DNA from: Candidatus Peribacteria bacterium RIFCSPHIGHO2_01_FULL_55_13
GTDB lineage: Bacteria > Patescibacteriota > Gracilibacteria > Peribacterales > Peribacteraceae
Assembly: GCA_001788925.1 (NCBI GenBank)
Contig: MFXS01000041.1
Location: 1 to 51,314 of the forward strand
DNA length: 51,314 nt
Reading direction: 5' to 3'
In this document: one piece after another, positions 22,880 to 30,760 of the stretch
Position numbering within the stretch: the first letter of the stretch is position 1
How the letters are laid out: each line of letters starts with the position of its first letter
Notes under the pieces: generated by a model
Told to the model about the DNA's origin: nothing
What the model saw: only the letters and a program-made list of their open reading frames with translations
Database searches by the model: none
Position numbers and translations under genes: made by a program

Positions 22880-23893
22880 CTACAGCTTTCCGGCTGCATC
22901 GAGCAATATGCGGCGCGTGTCCTCCCAACCGAGGCAAGCATCCGTGATGGAAACATGAGGATCCATGCCTAGTGTAATAGGCTGCTTCCCTGCCTTAATA
23001 TTGGATTCAACCATGAAACCACGCACGTTATTGTATTCCTCACGTTCGCGGATCATGCCATGCATGACGGCAATCAATACATCTTCCTGAAGAAGAGGAT
23101 CTTTGCCTTCTCCATTCATGGAATTATCGTGGCTTGCATCCACGATAATCGCAGGATTGATAACCTTAGCTGCTTTCAATAGCTTGTCGGCCTTGGCGAT
23201 GGAACGCGGACCATAATTGCTACCATCTCTACCTCCTCGGAGTATCAAATGCGCATAGGGGTTTCCTGTGGTCTCCACCTGATTTCTATGCAGTGCAAAT
23301 GTATGCGGAGCCTGAACAGCAAGGACTCCGTTCACACCGATTTCAATATCTCCACTTGTGGGGTTTTTTACTCCCACCGGGACATCGAGACCGGATGCGA
23401 CATAACGATGCTCCATGTCTTCGGCGCTCCGCGCACCAAGAGCGAGATAGCTCAGAGCATCATCAAAATATGGACCGTTGTGTGTGAAAAGCATTTCATC
23501 TGCAATCGGCAATTTAAGCGCCGTATCGCACATCATCCGCCGACATTCATGAATCCCACGGATAATATCCGGCGGGGCCAGTGGATCAGGTTGGTTCAGT
23601 GGTCCCGGCCAGCCCACCGTCGTCCTCGGTTTTTGAATATATGTTCGGAGAACAAGCAAAATCCTCTCTTCGATGTCTTCCTGCAGACGAGCGAGTCGGT
23701 CTGCATATTCCCGTACGGTATCGAAGGGGTACGCGGAACAGAGACCGGCGATCACCATAAGACGCTTGTCGCGCCCGGCAAGAATCTCCTCAATCATATG
23801 CCTGCGCTCCGGCACGTGATGCTCCGGAGTGATGGGATACTTCTGCACGATTTCTTCGGCAGGCGGTAGTGGTTGAACGATGCGGTTGGCCAT
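22880..23893 (-). CDS. aroG: DAHP synthase, class I (AroG type)
   Basis: 3-deoxy-D-arabino-heptulosonate-7-phosphate synthase: condenses PEP and erythrose 4-phosphate, first step of the shikimate pathway. 337 residues. Metal ligands appear intact: Cys52 (in GLCSAYP), His in DASHDNS, Glu in MVESN, Asp in SITDACLGWEDT; KPRTTVGWPGPLN and VGVKNPTSG line the active site. The usual GPCS motif reads GLCS, an uncommon change next to the ligand Cys. Upstream are a leader peptide rich in Tyr and Phe codons, an antiterminator and a terminator. Confidence 0.93.
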   Translation of the reverse strand: MANRIVQPLPPAEEIVQKYPITPEHHVPERRHMIEEILAGRDKRLMVIAGLCSAYPFDTVREYADRLARLQEDIEERILLVLRTYIQKPRTTVGWPGPLNQPDPLAPPDIIRGIHECRRMMCDTALKLPIADEMLFTHNGPYFDDALSYLALGARSAEDMEHRYVASGLDVPVGVKNPTSGDIEIGVNGVLAVQAPHTFALHRNQVETTGNPYAHLILRGGRDGSNYGPRSIAKADKLLKAAKVINPAIIVDASHDNSMNGEGKDPLLQEDVLIAVMHGMIREREEYNNVRGFMVESNIKAGKQPITLGMDPHVSITDACLGWEDTRRILLDAAGKL

Positions 23894-23916
23894 GGAAATG
23901 AAGTTGGAAACGATAC

Positions 23917-23942
23917 AAAAACACCTTCCGGCTGGGAAGGCG
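23917..23942 (-). terminator. aroG attenuator terminator
   Basis: Minus strand: CGCCTTCC (23942-23935), loop CAGCC, GGAAGGTG (23929-23922), then five T; 23 nt before the aroG ATG. The first arm is perfectly complementary to GGAAGGCG (23989-23982) inside the leader ORF, so terminator and antiterminator exclude each other. Confidence 0.8.
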
Positions 23943-23964
23943 CTTGAGTGACTTTCTTCTGTTC

Positions 23965-24039
23965 TCAGTCACGCACGCAAACGCCTTCCGCCGTAAAGCT
24001 AAAGGTGTAAGCGCCGTAGTTGAGAGTCGAGTAGACCAT
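23965..24039 (-). CDS. aroG leader peptide with Tyr/Phe codons
   Basis: 24 residues: MVYSTLNYGAYTFSF then TAEGVCVRD, stop TGA. Tyr codons at 3, 8, 11 and Phe at 13, 15: five aromatic control residues in the first fifteen. The antiterminator arm GGAAGGCG lies in codons 17-20. A ribosome stalled for charged Tyr/Phe tRNA leaves that arm free (aroG on); one that reaches the stop covers it (terminator forms, aroG off). This is the classical amino-acid attenuation layout. Confidence 0.75.
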   Translation of the reverse strand: MVYSTLNYGAYTFSFTAEGVCVRD

Positions 24040-24049
24040 GAACACCGTG

Positions 24050-24077
24050 ATTTTAATTAAGAACAGAGTAAAGTCAA
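24050..24077 (-). promoter_or_regulatory. Promoter of aroG leader
   Basis: TTGACT (24077-24072), 16-nt spacer, TAAAAT (24055-24050), 10 nt before the leader peptide ATG. Start would be at or near the leader start codon. Confidence 0.7.
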
Positions 24078-24090
24078 GGAAACGCCCCCT

Positions 24091-24903
24091 ATGCCAGAAG
24101 TTCGTGAATTCCTTCGGCGCCACGGAATACGACTCAATACCGATCTTGGGCAACATTTTCTAATCGACGAGGAGGTTCTCCGCAGTATCGTTGAAGCGGC
24201 TGGGATAGAGCCTACAGATCATGTGGTCGAAATCGGACCAGGCATCGGCGTGCTCACGGCAGAACTCCTCAAGCGCACAGCCAAAGTGACGGCAATCGAG
24301 TTGGACGAGAGAATGATCCCGCTGCTCAAAATATTTACTTCTGAGCAGCTGAGCAGCCAAGAAGCTGAGAAGCTCGTCGTGGTCCAGGGCAACGCCCTCC
24401 ACATTCCCATGCCTTCGGAGAAGTACCGCGTCGTCGCCAATATTCCCTACCACATCACCTCCCCTCTCCTGCGCCATGTATTTCTGGAGTCCCCCGTGCA
24501 TCCGGATTCGCTGACCCTTTTGATCCAACGCGAAGTCGCGGAGAAGATCTGTGATGCAGAAGACCGCGGACTCCTTACGATCCTCGTTGGCCTCTTCGGG
24601 AAACCTCGCATCATCCGAAAAGTTCCGCCGGGCTGCTTCCTTCCCCCGCCGGCCGTGGACTCCGCAGTGCTCCAGATCGACTGCTTCGATGCGCCTCTGG
24701 CAGGCCGGGAGACCATTGAGGAGGTCTTCCGAATGGTAAAGATCGGCTTCGGCCAAAAGCGGAAGATGCTGCGCAATACCTTCGGCCCGTTCCCCGAGCT
24801 CATGGAACGCCTTTCTTCGCTAGGGATAGACGAAAAACGGAGACCGCAGACTTTATCAATTGAAGAGTGGATCGCTTTGGCAAAGCTAAAAAGGAATGCT
24901 TAG
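24091..24903 (+). CDS. rsmA: 16S rRNA dimethyladenosine transferase
   Basis: Dimethylates two adjacent adenosines in helix 45 of 16S rRNA late in 30S assembly, using S-adenosylmethionine. 270 residues: LGQHFLID (19-26), SAM motif EIGPGIGVLT (47-56), acidic IELDERM, and catalytic NIPYHITSP (117-125). C-terminal helical domain with FGQKRKMLRNTF. Divergent from the aroG leader; ATG 24091 is 14 nt past the aroG -35 on the other strand. Confidence 0.95.
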   Translation: MPEVREFLRRHGIRLNTDLGQHFLIDEEVLRSIVEAAGIEPTDHVVEIGPGIGVLTAELLKRTAKVTAIELDERMIPLLKIFTSEQLSSQEAEKLVVVQGNALHIPMPSEKYRVVANIPYHITSPLLRHVFLESPVHPDSLTLLIQREVAEKICDAEDRGLLTILVGLFGKPRIIRKVPPGCFLPPPAVDSAVLQIDCFDAPLAGRETIEEVFRMVKIGFGQKRKMLRNTFGPFPELMERLSSLGIDEKRRPQTLSIEEWIALAKLKRNA

Positions 24904-24907
24904 AAAG

Positions 24908-25036
24908 CACTGTGTCGCTCTTCGATACCCTTCGACAAGCTCAGGACAGGCGCGCCGCCATGTCATGGTGAGTAGCCCGAGCGATAGCGAGGGCGTATCG
25001 AACCAGACTGGCGGCGCTACTCAGAGTGACACAGCA
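24908..25036. repeat. Composite 130-bp imperfect palindrome with dispersed-repeat core
   Basis: Outer arms TGTGTCGCTCT (24911-24921) and AGAGTGACACA (25023-25033); inner arms TTCGATAC (24921-24928) and GTATCGAA (24995-25002); between them CCCTTCGACAAGCTCAGGAC, a widely dispersed intergenic repeat. It fills the rsmA-comEC gap; no gene is seen. Confidence 0.75.
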
Positions 25037-25053
25037 CTGCATTTCGGATTTTC

Positions 25054-26469
25054 ATGCGTCCTTCCTTTATCGCCTCCCTCTTCATCGGCACATTTCTTTT
25101 TGCGACGTTCCTTCTGCAATGGTGGCAACTGGCCTCCTATCCTCTGTGGATCTGGACAGTCCTCGTCCTCTTCGGACTCGTCGGTCTCCTTGGTCTCAGT
25201 ATTCGCCGCCATTGCACCGGCCCCTGTCTGGTAATCGCACTCAGCATCGCTCTCTCCTTATGGACCGTCTCCCATGCCCACAAGAAATTCCAAGCACAAA
25301 CTCTTCCTCAATACACCGCGCAGAACATCACCCTCCTCGGTACTGTCACGGGAGGTCCATCCGGCAAACCTCCCGCTGCACTCTACCCCGTGCGCGTCGA
25401 AGCGATGGATAGCTCGGGAACATTGATCCCTGTAAGCGGTTCTGTGCTCATAGAAGACTACGGCGGCTGGCCGGAGTACCACATTGGAGATCGCATCCGC
25501 GCGGAAGGAATGCTGGAACTTCCCAAGAACTCCGAAGATTTCGATTACGGCCAGTATCTCCGGCTGCAGGGAATTTCGACGATTCTGAAACGGGCAAAAC
25601 TATCCCCTGTATCTGTAGGGGCATTGCATGCAATGCCCCTACCCCTCCGCCTACGCAGGATGCTGCAGTCGTCCAAAATCTGGTTCGAATCCCGCATCAA
25701 CCTCCTCTTTCCCGAGCCCGAAGCGGCACTCATCACCGGACTTCTTACTGGGGAACGGCGGGGGTTCAACAAACGCGTGCTCGATGATTTTGCGACAACC
25801 GGCCTCACACATCTTGTGGCGATCTCCGGGACGAACGTGACGATCATCATCGGCATTCTCGGCGGACTCCTCTTCTGGCTGCCGCTCAAGTGGCGATTTT
25901 TTCCGCAAGTGATCGCCATCGCGCTCTTCACGCTCTTTGTGGGTGCTTCGGCATCGGTTGTCCGCGCTTCGGTGATGGGAATCCTGGGGCTGACCGCTCT
26001 CGAACTCGGTCGCATCCGCGATACACGTCTTGCGATCCTGTGGACGGCCTTCTTCATGACGCTCTGGAAGCCGGAGCAGCTCTGGTGGGACGCGGGATTT
26101 CAATTATCGTTCGCCGCCGTGATCGGCGTGACGGAGATTGGCCCGCGATTTCAGAAAGCATTCTCCAAAATTCCCGAAACGCTCGGCCTCCGAGACAGTC
26201 TCGCGATGACACTTGCCGCGCAGATCACGACGCTTCCGGTAAGTATCCTCACGTTCGGCCGTGTTTCGCTGATTGCACCGCTCAGCAATATCCTTGCAGC
26301 GCCGCTCGTTCCAATTGCGATGCTCTTTGGATTTCTGGGGACGATCGCAAGCATTGTGTGGTTCCCGCTCGGGCAGCTCGTAGGATTTGCGGGGTATGGA
26401 GCGGCGGAGTGGATTACGGGGACCGCGAGTATGTTGGCAAAGGTGCCCTTTGCGGCAGTGGGATGGTGA
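25054..26469 (+). CDS. comEC: ComEC/Rec2 DNA-uptake channel
   Basis: Inner-membrane channel for single-stranded DNA in natural transformation. 471 residues: two to three N-terminal membrane segments, an OB-like soluble domain (about 80-180; GSVLIEDYGG, YHIGDRIRAEGML), then the Competence domain with ITGLLTGERRGF, TTGLTHLVAISGTNVTIIIGIL and many membrane spans. The C-terminal metallo-beta-lactamase domain of longer ComEC proteins is missing, as in many short homologues. Residues about 188-197 are encoded by a perfect palindrome. Its stop directly abuts the convergent methyltransferase gene. Confidence 0.92.
   Translation: MRPSFIASLFIGTFLFATFLLQWWQLASYPLWIWTVLVLFGLVGLLGLSIRRHCTGPCLVIALSIALSLWTVSHAHKKFQAQTLPQYTAQNITLLGTVTGGPSGKPPAALYPVRVEAMDSSGTLIPVSGSVLIEDYGGWPEYHIGDRIRAEGMLELPKNSEDFDYGQYLRLQGISTILKRAKLSPVSVGALHAMPLPLRLRRMLQSSKIWFESRINLLFPEPEAALITGLLTGERRGFNKRVLDDFATTGLTHLVAISGTNVTIIIGILGGLLFWLPLKWRFFPQVIAIALFTLFVGASASVVRASVMGILGLTALELGRIRDTRLAILWTAFFMTLWKPEQLWWDAGFQLSFAAVIGVTEIGPRFQKAFSKIPETLGLRDSLAMTLAAQITTLPVSILTFGRVSLIAPLSNILAAPLVPIAMLFGFLGTIASIVWFPLGQLVGFAGYGAAEWITGTASMLAKVPFAAVGW
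25615..25642. repeat. 28-bp perfect palindrome in frame inside comEC
   Basis: Half-site GTAGGGGCATTGCA followed by its exact reverse complement. It encodes VGALHAMPLP at the junction between the OB-like domain and the Competence domain. GTAGGGGC...GCCCCTAC palindromes are otherwise typical of intergenic DNA. Confidence 0.9.
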
Positions 26470-27003
26470 TCACCATTTGTAGACCCGCACCGCCCTCTCA
26501 CTCCCCATCCACGGAACTTTCACTTCGTGTTCCGGTTGCTTCCCGGGAATTTTAAACACGTACGCGACAACGCGTGTACCGGGACGAAGTTCCTGATCGA
26601 ATTTTTCTTTGAGCTTCTCCATCAGACTGGGAATCAGATAGAGGAACACGCAGTCCGCGTCCTGAAGATCGCAGTGGAGGATGTTCTGAAACCGCAGCGT
26701 CACCTTCTGCCGGGATTGGAGGATATTCATCTTCCCCAATGCCCACACGGTGGGGATCAATTCACAGCCGATCGCTTCGATGCCCGGCTCTTTCCGTTTC
26801 GCGGCGATGAGGAGACGCGCGTCCCCCGCCCCAAGATCGTAGACGCGGTCCCCGGGCTTCAGATATGCGAGCTCCACCATCTCTTTGACGACTGCATGAG
26901 GAGTCGGCACGTAGACCACCGGCACCCAGAGGTGCGCGATGAAGGTGATCGCAATAAGGAGCGTCATCACGACAAGGCCGGCGAGCGCGAGATCGGCGAG
27001 CAC
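26470..27003 (-). CDS. Membrane-anchored class I SAM-dependent methyltransferase
   Basis: 177 residues from GTG 27003. One N-terminal membrane segment (about 6-28), then a compact Rossmann methyltransferase: motif I VYDLGAGDARLL (D56-L-G-A-G), acidic IGCELIPTVW, DADCVFLYLIPSLM as motif IV, and a C-terminal TRVVAYVFKIPG. Substrate unknown; the family is common in CPR and often fixed to the membrane. Ends back to back with comEC without a gap. Confidence 0.8.
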   Translation of the reverse strand: MLADLALAGLVVMTLLIAITFIAHLWVPVVYVPTPHAVVKEMVELAYLKPGDRVYDLGAGDARLLIAAKRKEPGIEAIGCELIPTVWALGKMNILQSRQKVTLRFQNILHCDLQDADCVFLYLIPSLMEKLKEKFDQELRPGTRVVAYVFKIPGKQPEHEVKVPWMGSERAVRVYKW

Positions 27004-27077
27004 GGGAAAAGCCTACCCGTCTTGCGTTGGGGAGGCATCCCGATCCGGAAATGATGTTCTGGATATTCTGGTGGCAA

Positions 27078-27326
27078 TTACGCCGCCATGGACTCGTCTT
27101 CAACCGGAGCCTCGGCCACATCATCATTGCCGCTGACGGCGCTGACGTTTTCAGCCTTGGGTCCCTTGTCGCCTTTGACAATGTCGAACTGCACTTTCTG
27201 GCCGATCTCGAACATCTCATACTGGCCGTTGCAGGCGCTGTGATGGAAGAACACATCGTCGGATCCCTCGACGGTGATGAATCCGAAACCCTTTTCGGTC
27301 TTGGTCTTGATAATACCTGTCGTCAT
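27078..27326 (-). CDS. Cold-shock domain protein (CspA type)
   Basis: RNA chaperone. 82 residues from ATG 27326: MTTGIIKTKTEKGFGFI carries RNP1 (KGFGFI, 12-17), VFFHH (25-29) is RNP2, and KGPKAENV ends the fold. An extra acidic tail of about 15 residues (DDVAEAPVEDESMAA) follows. The usual aromatic residue pattern is kept. A leader of about 100 nt before the next gene's promoter region could hold cold-responsive structure; none was identified. Confidence 0.93.
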   Translation of the reverse strand: MTTGIIKTKTEKGFGFITVEGSDDVFFHHSACNGQYEMFEIGQKVQFDIVKGDKGPKAENVSAVSGNDDVAEAPVEDESMAA

Positions 27327-27454
27327 GTAAGTAGGAGTAGAAAAAATAAAAGCGTCTAAAAGACAGGTGATTGTAGCACGACGCAATGTGGGAGAGATAC
27401 CCCGGAGCAAGAAGTTTCCAGAGATAATTTTTGGCACAATGGTACAATTTTTCC

Positions 27455-28030
27455 ATGAAGACCACTCGCCTCGAGGCATTCAGCGATGCCGTCATCGCCA
27501 TCCTCATCACCATCATGGTGCTTGAACTCAAGATTCCCCAGGGTGAGGATATCGCAGCATTGCTGCCCACCTTGCCCCTATTTCTCGGGTACGTATTGAG
27601 CTTTGTATTCCTCGCAATCTATTGGAACAATCATCACCACCTGCTGCAGGTTGCCGATCATGTCGACGGACGCATTCTCTGGGCAAACATGCACCTCCTC
27701 TTCTGGCTTTCCTTGGTTCCCGTCACAACCGCGTGGATGGCCGAGACGCACTTCGCCATGATCCCGACCGCATTCTATGGCGTGGTCCTCCTGCTCGCCG
27801 CAATCAGCTATTCGTTTCTGGTCATGGCTATCAACGCTCACAGCGACGCCAATCATCTTCTGCGAAAAGCTATCGGACGTGACTTCAAAGGAAAGGTTTC
27901 CATCGCGATCTATGTCCTTGCCGTTGTCCTCACGGGTGTGCACCAGTGGATCTCCCTCGCTCTGTACGCGCTCGTCGCCCTGATGTGGCTCATTCCGGAC
28001 CGCAGAATCGAGAGAGTTCTTGGGCACTGA
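27455..28030 (+). CDS. TMEM175-like potassium channel (DUF1211)
   Basis: 191 residues, six membrane segments. The N-terminal RLEAFSDAVIAILITIMVLEL contains the RxxxFSD signature of prokaryotic TMEM175 channels, which lack a classical TVGYG filter. WNNHHHLLQVADHVDGRILWANMHLLFWLSLVP is also typical. An in-frame TTG 24 nt upstream is possible; ATG chosen as the FSD motif then starts at residue 9. Stands alone before tRNA-Glu. Confidence 0.88.
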   Translation: MKTTRLEAFSDAVIAILITIMVLELKIPQGEDIAALLPTLPLFLGYVLSFVFLAIYWNNHHHLLQVADHVDGRILWANMHLLFWLSLVPVTTAWMAETHFAMIPTAFYGVVLLLAAISYSFLVMAINAHSDANHLLRKAIGRDFKGKVSIAIYVLAVVLTGVHQWISLALYALVALMWLIPDRRIERVLGH

Positions 28031-28091
28031 TGACAAAATCTCCTCGCTGCGGCAAATCCGAAAAAAAGCTGTGACGCCATTGCCGGATTGC

Positions 28092-28097
28092 TATACT
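28092..28097 (+). promoter_or_regulatory. -10 box of tRNA-Glu promoter
   Basis: TATACT, with TGTGAC 16 nt upstream as a weak -35. The tRNA begins 23 nt later. Confidence 0.5.
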
Positions 28098-28120
28098 ACG
28101 TACGCGTTCATTTTGCTCCC

Positions 28121-28195
28121 GGCCCCATCGTCTAACGGTTAGGACAGCGGGTTTTCAATCCGTTAACCAGAGTTCGACTCTCTGTGGGGCTGCCA
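28121..28195 (+). tRNA. tRNA-Glu (TTC)
   Basis: 75 nt with encoded CCA. Acceptor GGCCCCA/TGGGGCT, D-arm GTC...GAC, anticodon stem-loop GCGGG-TTTTCAA-TCCGT with anticodon TTC, T-arm AGAG-TTCGACT-CTCT, discriminator G. Confidence 0.95.
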
Positions 28196-28204
28196 AATTC
28201 TCTC

Positions 28205-28900
28205 TCACAGCGACTCCGTAATCTTTTGCCTCATCTGCAAAAACTGATACGAAAACTTTGCGTCGATACCGTGTAACGACGGGCGAAATTCATCAAATTC
28301 GTCGCCGAGCTTTCCGTCGGTCAGAACGATGACTCTATCTGCCAGGACGAGAGCCTCTTCAATATCGTGTGTCACGAGTACCACGGTTGTTTTATGTGCC
28401 CGCCAGACGTCGAGCAACCAAGCTTGCATCTGTTCTCGCGTGTACGCGTCCAGGGACCCGAAGGGTTCATCCATGAGGAGAACGTCGGGCCTGTGCGCGA
28501 TCGCACGGGCGATAGCAATGCGCTGCTGCTGCCCGCCCGAGAGTGCGGCAGGATATTTCTGCGCTTTGTCCTCAAGTCCCGCGAGCCGCAAACTTTCGTC
28601 GATCAGTTCTATTTTTCCCTTACTTTCCATGGTCAGTCCGAATCCGATGTTCTCCTTCGCAGTGAGCCAGGGGAAAACTGCAAACTGCTGGAATACCATG
28701 CCAATTTTTTTCGGAATATTGATCTCGCCCGAGTACGGGAGGTGTCCCGCGAGTGCATGGAGCAGCGTCGATTTTCCGACACCCGATTTTCCGACAATCG
28801 CGACAAATTCGCCAGGAGAGACCTGAAGATGAATATCTGACAAAACTTTGCGACCTCCCCGGCGCACCGTCAGATGCCGCGTCTCGATGCAATGAGTCAT
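28205..28900 (-). CDS. ABC importer ATPase (SsuB/TauB/NrtD class)
   Basis: Energises uptake with the permease and lipoprotein encoded just upstream. From ATG 28900: 231 residues, Walker A GKSGVGKST (37-45), Q-loop FQQFAVFPW, signature LSGGQQQRIAIARA, Walker B VLLMDEP, H-loop VTHDIEEAL. The start at 28900 overlaps the permease stop as ATGA; ATG 28918 is a longer option. The family handles sulfonates, taurine, nitrate or thiamine precursors; the substrate here is not set by sequence. Confidence 0.9.
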   Translation of the reverse strand: MTHCIETRHLTVRRGGRKVLSDIHLQVSPGEFVAIVGKSGVGKSTLLHALAGHLPYSGEINIPKKIGMVFQQFAVFPWLTAKENIGFGLTMESKGKIELIDESLRLAGLEDKAQKYPAALSGGQQQRIAIARAIAHRPDVLLMDEPFGSLDAYTREQMQAWLLDVWRAHKTTVVLVTHDIEEALVLADRVIVLTDGKLGDEFDEFRPSLHGIDAKFSYQFLQMRQKITESL

Positions 28901-29661
28901 TGATGGAGAGAAAGCCATGGAAAGAGACGCAGAACTGTTCTCGTGAATACGCGATCACAGAGCGCACTGAACAAGGCAAGAACGACCAGCCCCGCCATCA
29001 TTTGATCAACGCGATACGCTAGTTGCGTAATGGAGATGCGATAGCCAAGACCACTTTGTGCTCCTGCAAGCTCGGAAACGAATACCATGATGAATGCGGT
29101 CGAGATCGCTGTGCGAACACCTGCAACGATGAACGGTAGCGCTGCAGGGAGAACAACGCGCGAGAATATTGTGAACTTCGATCGTGTCAGTAGCTCCGCG
29201 CTCCACAGGTACTCCTGCACAACGCGTTGAGCACCGATGTGAGTGTTGAGCCAAACAGGAAAAAACACCGCGAGGGCGATCGAGAAAATCTTCGCCGCGT
29301 CGTCAATGCCAAGCCAAACAATGACGATCGGGATGATCGCGACCGGTGGCAGTGGTCTGAGGAAGTTGATAGCGGGCGACATGACGCTATCCAGCGTTTG
29401 CATTCTGCCTGTCAGAAGCCCTGTAGAAACTCCCAAGAGGATTCCGATGCTTAAGCCTGCCAATACGCGCCAGAGGCTCACTGCAGCGTCCACGATAAGG
29501 ACTCCGTTTCGGATCAACTCCCAGAGTGCGAGTGCAACAAGCGACGGTGGGGGAAAGAGCAACGGATTGATCACCGCCGAGCGCGATATAATCTCCCAAA
29601 CGAACAGCAACGCGACGACGGGAGCACAGAGTAGGCCGATGCGTTTCACATGTGCGCTCAT
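28897..29661 (-). CDS. ABC importer permease (SsuC/TauC class)
   Basis: 254 residues, about six membrane spans. The cytoplasmic coupling EAA-like segment lies in ELLTRSKFTIFSRVVLPAALPFIVAG. ATG 29661 overlaps the binding-protein stop as ATGA and its own stop overlaps the ATPase start, so all three genes are translationally coupled. Confidence 0.9.
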   Translation of the reverse strand: MSAHVKRIGLLCAPVVALLFVWEIISRSAVINPLLFPPPSLVALALWELIRNGVLIVDAAVSLWRVLAGLSIGILLGVSTGLLTGRMQTLDSVMSPAINFLRPLPPVAIIPIVIVWLGIDDAAKIFSIALAVFFPVWLNTHIGAQRVVQEYLWSAELLTRSKFTIFSRVVLPAALPFIVAGVRTAISTAFIMVFVSELAGAQSGLGYRISITQLAYRVDQMMAGLVVLALFSALCDRVFTRTVLRLFPWLSLHQ

Positions 29662-30653
29662 AGAGCGACACGTTCGGGAGCGATGCTTTTGAGCGGGTCC
29701 GTGAGAAGGTACGAGCGGAAGTCGGGAACGTTCGTCGTTGCCGCCGCCTTGCCCGTTTCCTTTGCCCAGAGAACTTCCCTGTTCCAGTATTCAAGGAGCT
29801 GCGGCGTGAGGGTGATACGGAAATCGAAACTGGACCAGATACCGTCGATCGTTGCGCGATCGAGACTCGTATACTTCATCACGATTTTTTTCGACTCATC
29901 GGGCGATGCCTGTACAAATTTCTCCGCAGCGATCAATCCCTTTAGTAACTTCTCGACAGTCTCGGGATTCTCGCGTGAGTCCTCGTGTGCTTCGAGAACG
30001 TAAAGCTCGGAATAGATACTGTCGTCGGTGAACGTCGCTGCCTTATTTCCAAGCTGCTTTTCGGCGATGAATGCGAACGGGTCGAAGATGGCAACGGCAT
30101 CGATGCTTCCGCCCACGAGTGCTGCAGGCATGTCGCCTGGCTTCTGACTGACGATCTCTATGTTCTCAGGGGGGATACCAAGCTTCTTCAAAAATTCATA
30201 CGTAAAGAACTCGGGCCCGCCACCGATTGATGTCGCGAGCTTCCGCTTTTTTGCTCCGAAGTATTCTTTGGCTGATCCCGCATGGTCATCACGCCGCACG
30301 ACAACGCGCACCTCGTTTACAGTCCTGCCGACGAGCTGGGCTGGTACGACGAATTTGTGTCCCTGGAGTGCCGCGAGTAGTGGTGGAACATCGCCCGAGA
30401 TTGCGAAGTCGAGGGACCCCGCTAAAAACGCTTCAAGGGCAAATTTACCTGCGGTAAACTCTTTCAGTTCGACATCGAGTCCCTGCGCTTGGAACAAGCC
30501 CTTATCCTGTGCGACCATGACGAGCGCCATCGCGGGGGACGTTTGAATGCCGATAGTCACCTGCTTCGGGGGTACGCTCCCGACGAGCGACTCCTGACAG
30601 GCAACAAGAGACAGGCAAAGCGCGGATAGAACGATGGGCGTTATACGACGCAT
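29658..30653 (-). CDS. Substrate-binding lipoprotein (SsuA/TauA/NMT1 class)
   Basis: 331 residues from ATG 30653: MRRITPIVLSALCLSLVAC is a lipoprotein signal with lipobox LVAC and Cys19. Mature part is a type II periplasmic binding fold: VTIGIQTSPAMALVMVAQDKGLF, AGSLDFAISGDVPPLLAA, IDAVAIFDPFAF. This resembles NMT1/SsuA proteins. First gene of the transporter operon, divergent from a TrmB-like regulator with shared operators. Confidence 0.88.
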   Translation of the reverse strand: MRRITPIVLSALCLSLVACQESLVGSVPPKQVTIGIQTSPAMALVMVAQDKGLFQAQGLDVELKEFTAGKFALEAFLAGSLDFAISGDVPPLLAALQGHKFVVPAQLVGRTVNEVRVVVRRDDHAGSAKEYFGAKKRKLATSIGGGPEFFTYEFLKKLGIPPENIEIVSQKPGDMPAALVGGSIDAVAIFDPFAFIAEKQLGNKAATFTDDSIYSELYVLEAHEDSRENPETVEKLLKGLIAAEKFVQASPDESKKIVMKYTSLDRATIDGIWSSFDFRITLTPQLLEYWNREVLWAKETGKAAATTNVPDFRSYLLTDPLKSIAPERVAL

Positions 30654-30671
30654 AGAGGGAGAGTGGTAATA

Positions 30672-30755
30672 TGTCGCATAGAAACGACACAGAAGACAGA
30701 ACATTGATTTTATTGTTATTTGGACTATAATAAATGGTGTCGTCGTGTCACGACA
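30672..30755. promoter_or_regulatory. Divergent promoter region with two inverted repeats
   Basis: Regulator promoter TTGATT (30704-30709), 16 nt, TATAAT (30726-30731). Inverted repeats TGTCG-N8-CGACA (30672-30689) and GTCGTG-T-CACGAC (30742-30754), sharing TGTCG/CGACA half-sites, lie either side. Likely binding sites for the adjacent TrmB-like protein, controlling itself and the transporter. Confidence 0.6.
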
Positions 30756-30760
30756 ACAAT

